A program made the position numbers and the translations under genes. DNA of 10,845 nucleotides from Monoraphidium neglectum (lineage: Eukaryota > Chlorophyta > Chlorophyceae > Sphaeropleales > Selenastraceae), in contig NW_014011612.1 of assembly GCF_000611645.1 (NCBI RefSeq), forward strand, positions 1 through 10,845, given 5' to 3'. This document shows, one piece after another, positions 7,836 through 10,845 of the stretch (within the stretch, counting starts at the first letter, position 1; each line of letters starts with the position of its first letter). Below the pieces are notes generated by a model. It was given only the letters and a program-made list of their open reading frames with translations, did no database searches and was not told where the DNA came from.

Positions 7836-10134
7836 ATGGGTCCCAGGCGTGGCGGCCGCACAGCGGCCGCTGCGGGCCGAGGGGGCAGGAGTGCGGGACA
7901 CGGCAAAGGCAACAGTGGCGCCGACAGCAATGACGAAGCCCCAGCATGGAGGCAAGGTCCCCGCGCCACGGGAAGCGCAAAGTCGAAGAAGCAATACCTG
8001 CAGTGGAAGCGCCAGGTCAGGTCTGAGGCGCGCGAAGACGACGACAGCAGCGACGAAGGGGGAGAGCAGCAGCAGGGGCGTCAGCCGCAGCAGCGCGCCG
8101 CCGCCCGCCCCGGCCTGGTGCGGAGGCCGGGGAGCGGCGGCGACGATGACGGCGAGAGCAGCAGCAGCAGCGGCAGCAGCGGCAGCAGGATCAGCAGCGG
8201 CGACGTGAGCGACTCAGAGGGTTTCCGCGCTTCCGAGGACGAGGACGAGGAGGGCTCCAGCGAGGGCGACTCGAGCGGCGGCGGCGGGGCCGCCGAGGAC
8301 GCCGGCGGCAAGACCGCCACCCAGCCCGCGCGCGCCGCGGACGTCGCCGCCGCGCGCGAGCACGCCGCGGACGCGCGCAACATGCCGCCGTCGACCGCGG
8401 ATATGGAGGCTCCCCTCGTTTACAAACCCTTGGTCGACGTGGCCCCGCCCGGCGACCTCTTTACGCCAAGCGCGGGCAGCAGCAGCAAACCCCCTACCAG
8501 CTTAGGCGAGGCCGGAGGCGGCGGCGGCGGCGGCGGCAGCGATGGCCCCGCGCCGCCTGAGCGGATGGCGCGCATCACCGAGGCGGAGGTGGGGTGGACT
8601 GAAGAAGGCAGGTGCCTCGGCATGCCGATGCGGCCGGCGTGGCAGGTGGGATGGGGGGTGCACATCAGGGAACGTCGCTGGGAGAGCAGGCCGCTTATTG
8701 CCTAGGCACATGCCTCCGCGTGAGGAGCTCTCAGGATCTCATGTGCACAGCAGCGTTCCCCAAGCTTGCGCCACACCCGCACGCAGCCGCACAGCCCCTC
8801 GGCCGCACAGCCACGCAGCCGCCAGACTGCGCCGCCGCACGGCCGCCCAGCCGCGCAGCCGCGCAGCCGCGCAGCCGTCGAGCAGCCGTCGAGCAGCGCC
8901 GGCGGCCACCTTTTCTCCCGCGCTGCTCATGCCCGCCGCCCCGCCCTCTCCCCCTCTCCCTACCCCTGCGCGTGCGGGCCCCCGCAGGGCGTCGTGCGCA
9001 CGGCGGAGCAGCTGCATGTGCTGGAGGAGCGCCGGTTCCGGGAGTGGCGGGGCGCCCTCGAGCGCCGCTTCGGCGCGCAGGGGCAAGGGCGCCTGAGCTT
9101 CTACGAGACGCGCCTGGAGTTCTGGCGGCAGCTGTGGCGGACACTGGAGATGAGCGACGTGGTGTGCATCGTCGTCGACGCCAGGTCAGCGCCCTCTCTA
9201 CCAAGTCACACCCTTGCCGACCCACCCTCTATGGGGGGCGTGCGCGAGGGGTGGGGCAGGGGCTGATGTGGGGTGGGGCATGGGTGGTGCTCCGGTGCGG
9301 CTGGCGTCTGTTGGGGGCAGCGTCGCGCGTGAGGCGCGGCCTCCAAGGCGGGTTTGACACTGCCATGGGCATCAGGCATGTTAAGGCAGGCCTCTGGGGC
9401 CGGCCTTGCCGCATGCGTGGACTGGCGAGCGAGCCTCGCCAGCCGGCACGCACTCGTCGTTGGCCCCATGGCAGCACACTTCATGGCTCTGTATTGTCAA
9501 CAGCAGACGCGCACCGGCACCGCCATCCTCGTCCAGATTTGACCGTGCGGGCGCCCCTCTGGATGACATCCACACCCTCTCTCCCTCCCCCCCTGTCACA
9601 GCGTTTCCCTGCCGCCCCCGCCGGCTCCTCCCACCCCCGGTTTACACCACCTCCCAACCTTCTCCCCTTCACCCGACTTCCCCCCAAAGAAACCCGCTGC
9701 TGCACTTTCCCGAGGCCCTTTACGCGCACGCCGGCCACGACCTGGGCCTGCCCATCCTGCTGCTGCTCAACAAGTCAGACCTGGTGCACCCTGCGGCAGC
9801 CGCCGCGTGGCGCGCGTGGTTCGAGGCGCGCCACCCGGGGCTGACGGCGCTGGCGGTGTCCGCGGCCAAGGGTGGCGCCGCGGCGACGCAGCGGGCGGTG
9901 CTGGGGGCACTGCTGGAGATGCGGATCGCGCGGCGGGGCGGCGAGGCCAGGGTCGAGGACATCGTCGGCCTGGGCCTGGGTGGGTGGCTGTTGCAGGCGG
10001 GGACGGGGTGCTGCAGCGCCTGCTGAAGTGGGCTTATCTCAGCAAGAGAGGTGCTTGCAATGTCGTTTTTGCCAACTCTTTTCGCAATGAACACATGCAT
10101 CGACAGATGCGTTCCTGTGCGCACGCGCACTTGT

Positions 10135-10170
<36 letters not shown>

Positions 10171-10207
10171 GTGCGCGCGCGCACACGCACACACACACAC
10201 ACACATA

Positions 10208-10246
<39 letters not shown>

Positions 10247-10257
10247 GCACACATGCA

Positions 10258-10288
<31 letters not shown>

Positions 10289-10845
10289 TCACACACACAC
10301 ACACACCCCACAGACAAGCTCATCCAAGAGTCGCTGCGCCGCAACACCCATGCCAAGCGCCACACCATGCCCGTTAGAGGCCTGGCCACCGGCCGTGGTG
10401 GCGGCCAGGGCAGCAGCAGCGAAGAGGGCGAGGACGCCGACGAGCTGGGGTGGAGCGTGAAGGGCACCAAGGCGTCGAAAAAGGACGCGCAGCGGCGCAA
10501 GCGGCGTGCCAACCACGCGCAGAAGGACCGCGCCGCACGGCCCGCCGCGGCGGCGGGGGCGGCCGACCCTCAGCCTGGACCTGGTGATGGTGGCGGCGGC
10601 GAGCACGAGGCGATTGCAGGGGTGTCTGACCCGGAGAGGGGGAAGGGCGAGGAGCGCGGGGAGGGGGATGCGGACGACCCGTTGCAGGAGGATTTTGAGC
10701 GGCTGACCATCGAGGGCCAGCTGCGCCGCCTCAGCGCCTCCCAGCCCGGCGCCGCCGCCGCAGCCGCCGCGTGCGCAGCCGGCGCGGGCTCCGGCGCCGA
10801 GGGGCGGTCGGCCGCCGGCTGCGCCGCGCGTGCGTGCGCTTCGGC
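7836..10845 (+). CDS. GNL1: GNL1-like circularly permuted GTPase (3' part outside window)
   Basis: Seen: exons at 7836-8645, 8988-9184, 9690-9979 and 10314 to the window end, with phases 0, 2 and 1 closing. ATG 7836 is the first Met after an in-frame TGA at 7815-7817. Residues 1-260 are low-complexity: basic [12 protein letters not shown] (49-60), then an acidic Ser/Glu-rich stretch and a Gly run. The conserved part starts at PMRPAW (264-269). It continues with [19 protein letters not shown] (309-327), VVDARNP (332-338), FPEALY (342-347), G4 motif NKSD (363-366) and G5-like VSAAKG (392-397). A basic cluster [10 protein letters not shown] (488-497) could be a nuclear signal. Known: in YlqF/YawG-family GTPases G4-G5 precede G1-G2-G3, so the absence of a P-loop by residue 609 fits; relatives act in ribosome assembly. 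FPEALY and LEMSD favour GNL1 over LSG1. The insert between G5 and G1 is at least 200 residues, longer than I recall for animal GNL1. Later introns or an end to exon 4 cannot be judged. Confidence 0.9.
8851..8896. repeat. Short tandem repeats with CAG ends in GNL1 intron 1
   Basis: Three copies of CCGCGCAG (8851-8874) are followed by two of CCGTCGAGCAG (8875-8896). Each ends in CAG and so imitates a 3' splice site. The used acceptor at 8987 lies beyond a pyrimidine-rich stretch (about 8943-8966). Confidence 0.75.
9248..9278 (+). other. Candidate G-quadruplex in GNL1 intron 2
   Basis: Five runs of four G (9248-9251, 9253-9256, 9259-9262, 9270-9273, 9275-9278) with loops of 1, 2, 7 and 1 bases on the coding strand, about 60 nt after the donor of the 505-bp intron 9185-9689. 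The rest of that intron shows a CTGGCGA/TCGCCAG hairpin near 9422 and pyrimidine-rich sequence before the AAAG acceptor. Confidence 0.55.
10132..10312. repeat. Long CA-rich alternating tract ending at GNL1 acceptor
   Basis: Bases 10132-10288 alternate purine and pyrimidine for 157 bp without a break: CA units with CG, GCGTGCGC, CATA and (GCAC)n variants. After one TC step the CA run goes on to CCCCACAG at 10306-10313, the 3' splice site of GNL1 intron 3. The transcript therefore has (CA)n where a polypyrimidine tract is expected. Confidence 0.93.

Noticed and set aside
8612..9844. A 410-codon plus-strand frame across GNL1 introns and exons
   Set aside because: It is out of frame with the conserved GTPase motifs; the spliced model accounts for NKSD and FPEALY.

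Overview
The window looks like nuclear DNA of a chlorophycean green alga. It is very GC-rich, its genes are split by short GT-AG introns with GTGAG/GTGCG-type donors, the proteins carry long Ala/Gly/Pro runs, and the introns hold (CA)n/(TG)n microsatellites. A sphaeroplealean or volvocine-type alga is my best guess; the genus cannot be read from the sequence. No prokaryotic operon, CRISPR array, insertion sequence or tRNA/rRNA gene was seen.

Three protein-coding genes can be reconstructed exon by exon, with every splice phase closing. (1) Minus strand, 5040 down to 72, running off the left edge: a large receptor-like protein kinase with a signal peptide, an ectodomain of three tandem copies of a beta-helix-like module, a 24-Ser run, one membrane segment, a low-complexity juxtamembrane region and the N-lobe of a TKL/Raf-like kinase domain. 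The C-lobe lies outside the window. (2) Minus strand, 7479 to 5758, complete in six exons: a 223-residue Qb-SNARE of the VTI1 family. (3) Plus strand, 7836 to the right edge: a circularly permuted GTPase of the GNL1 type (YlqF/YawG/LSG1 superfamily), with G4 and G5 in view and G1-G3 beyond the edge.

VTI1 and GNL1 are head to head and share a 356-bp divergent promoter. VTI1 and the kinase gene are tandem on the minus strand. The roughly 700 bp between them holds the probable VTI1 3' UTR with a TGTAA poly(A) signal, and the kinase promoter/5' leader with an inverted repeat and a candidate upstream ORF. The three genes belong to unrelated processes (surface signalling, vesicle fusion, ribosome-type GTPase), and I see no joint pathway.

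The most interesting signals lie in the introns. A 249-bp kinase intron is open in frame, encodes a hydrophobic segment, and its only stop is the TAG of its own 3' splice site, so retention would give a membrane-anchored, kinase-less receptor. One kinase intron starts inside a (GT)n repeat at the donor and carries (AC)n near the acceptor, so its ends could pair. GNL1 intron 3 contains a 157-bp uninterrupted purine-pyrimidine alternation ending 25 bp before the acceptor.
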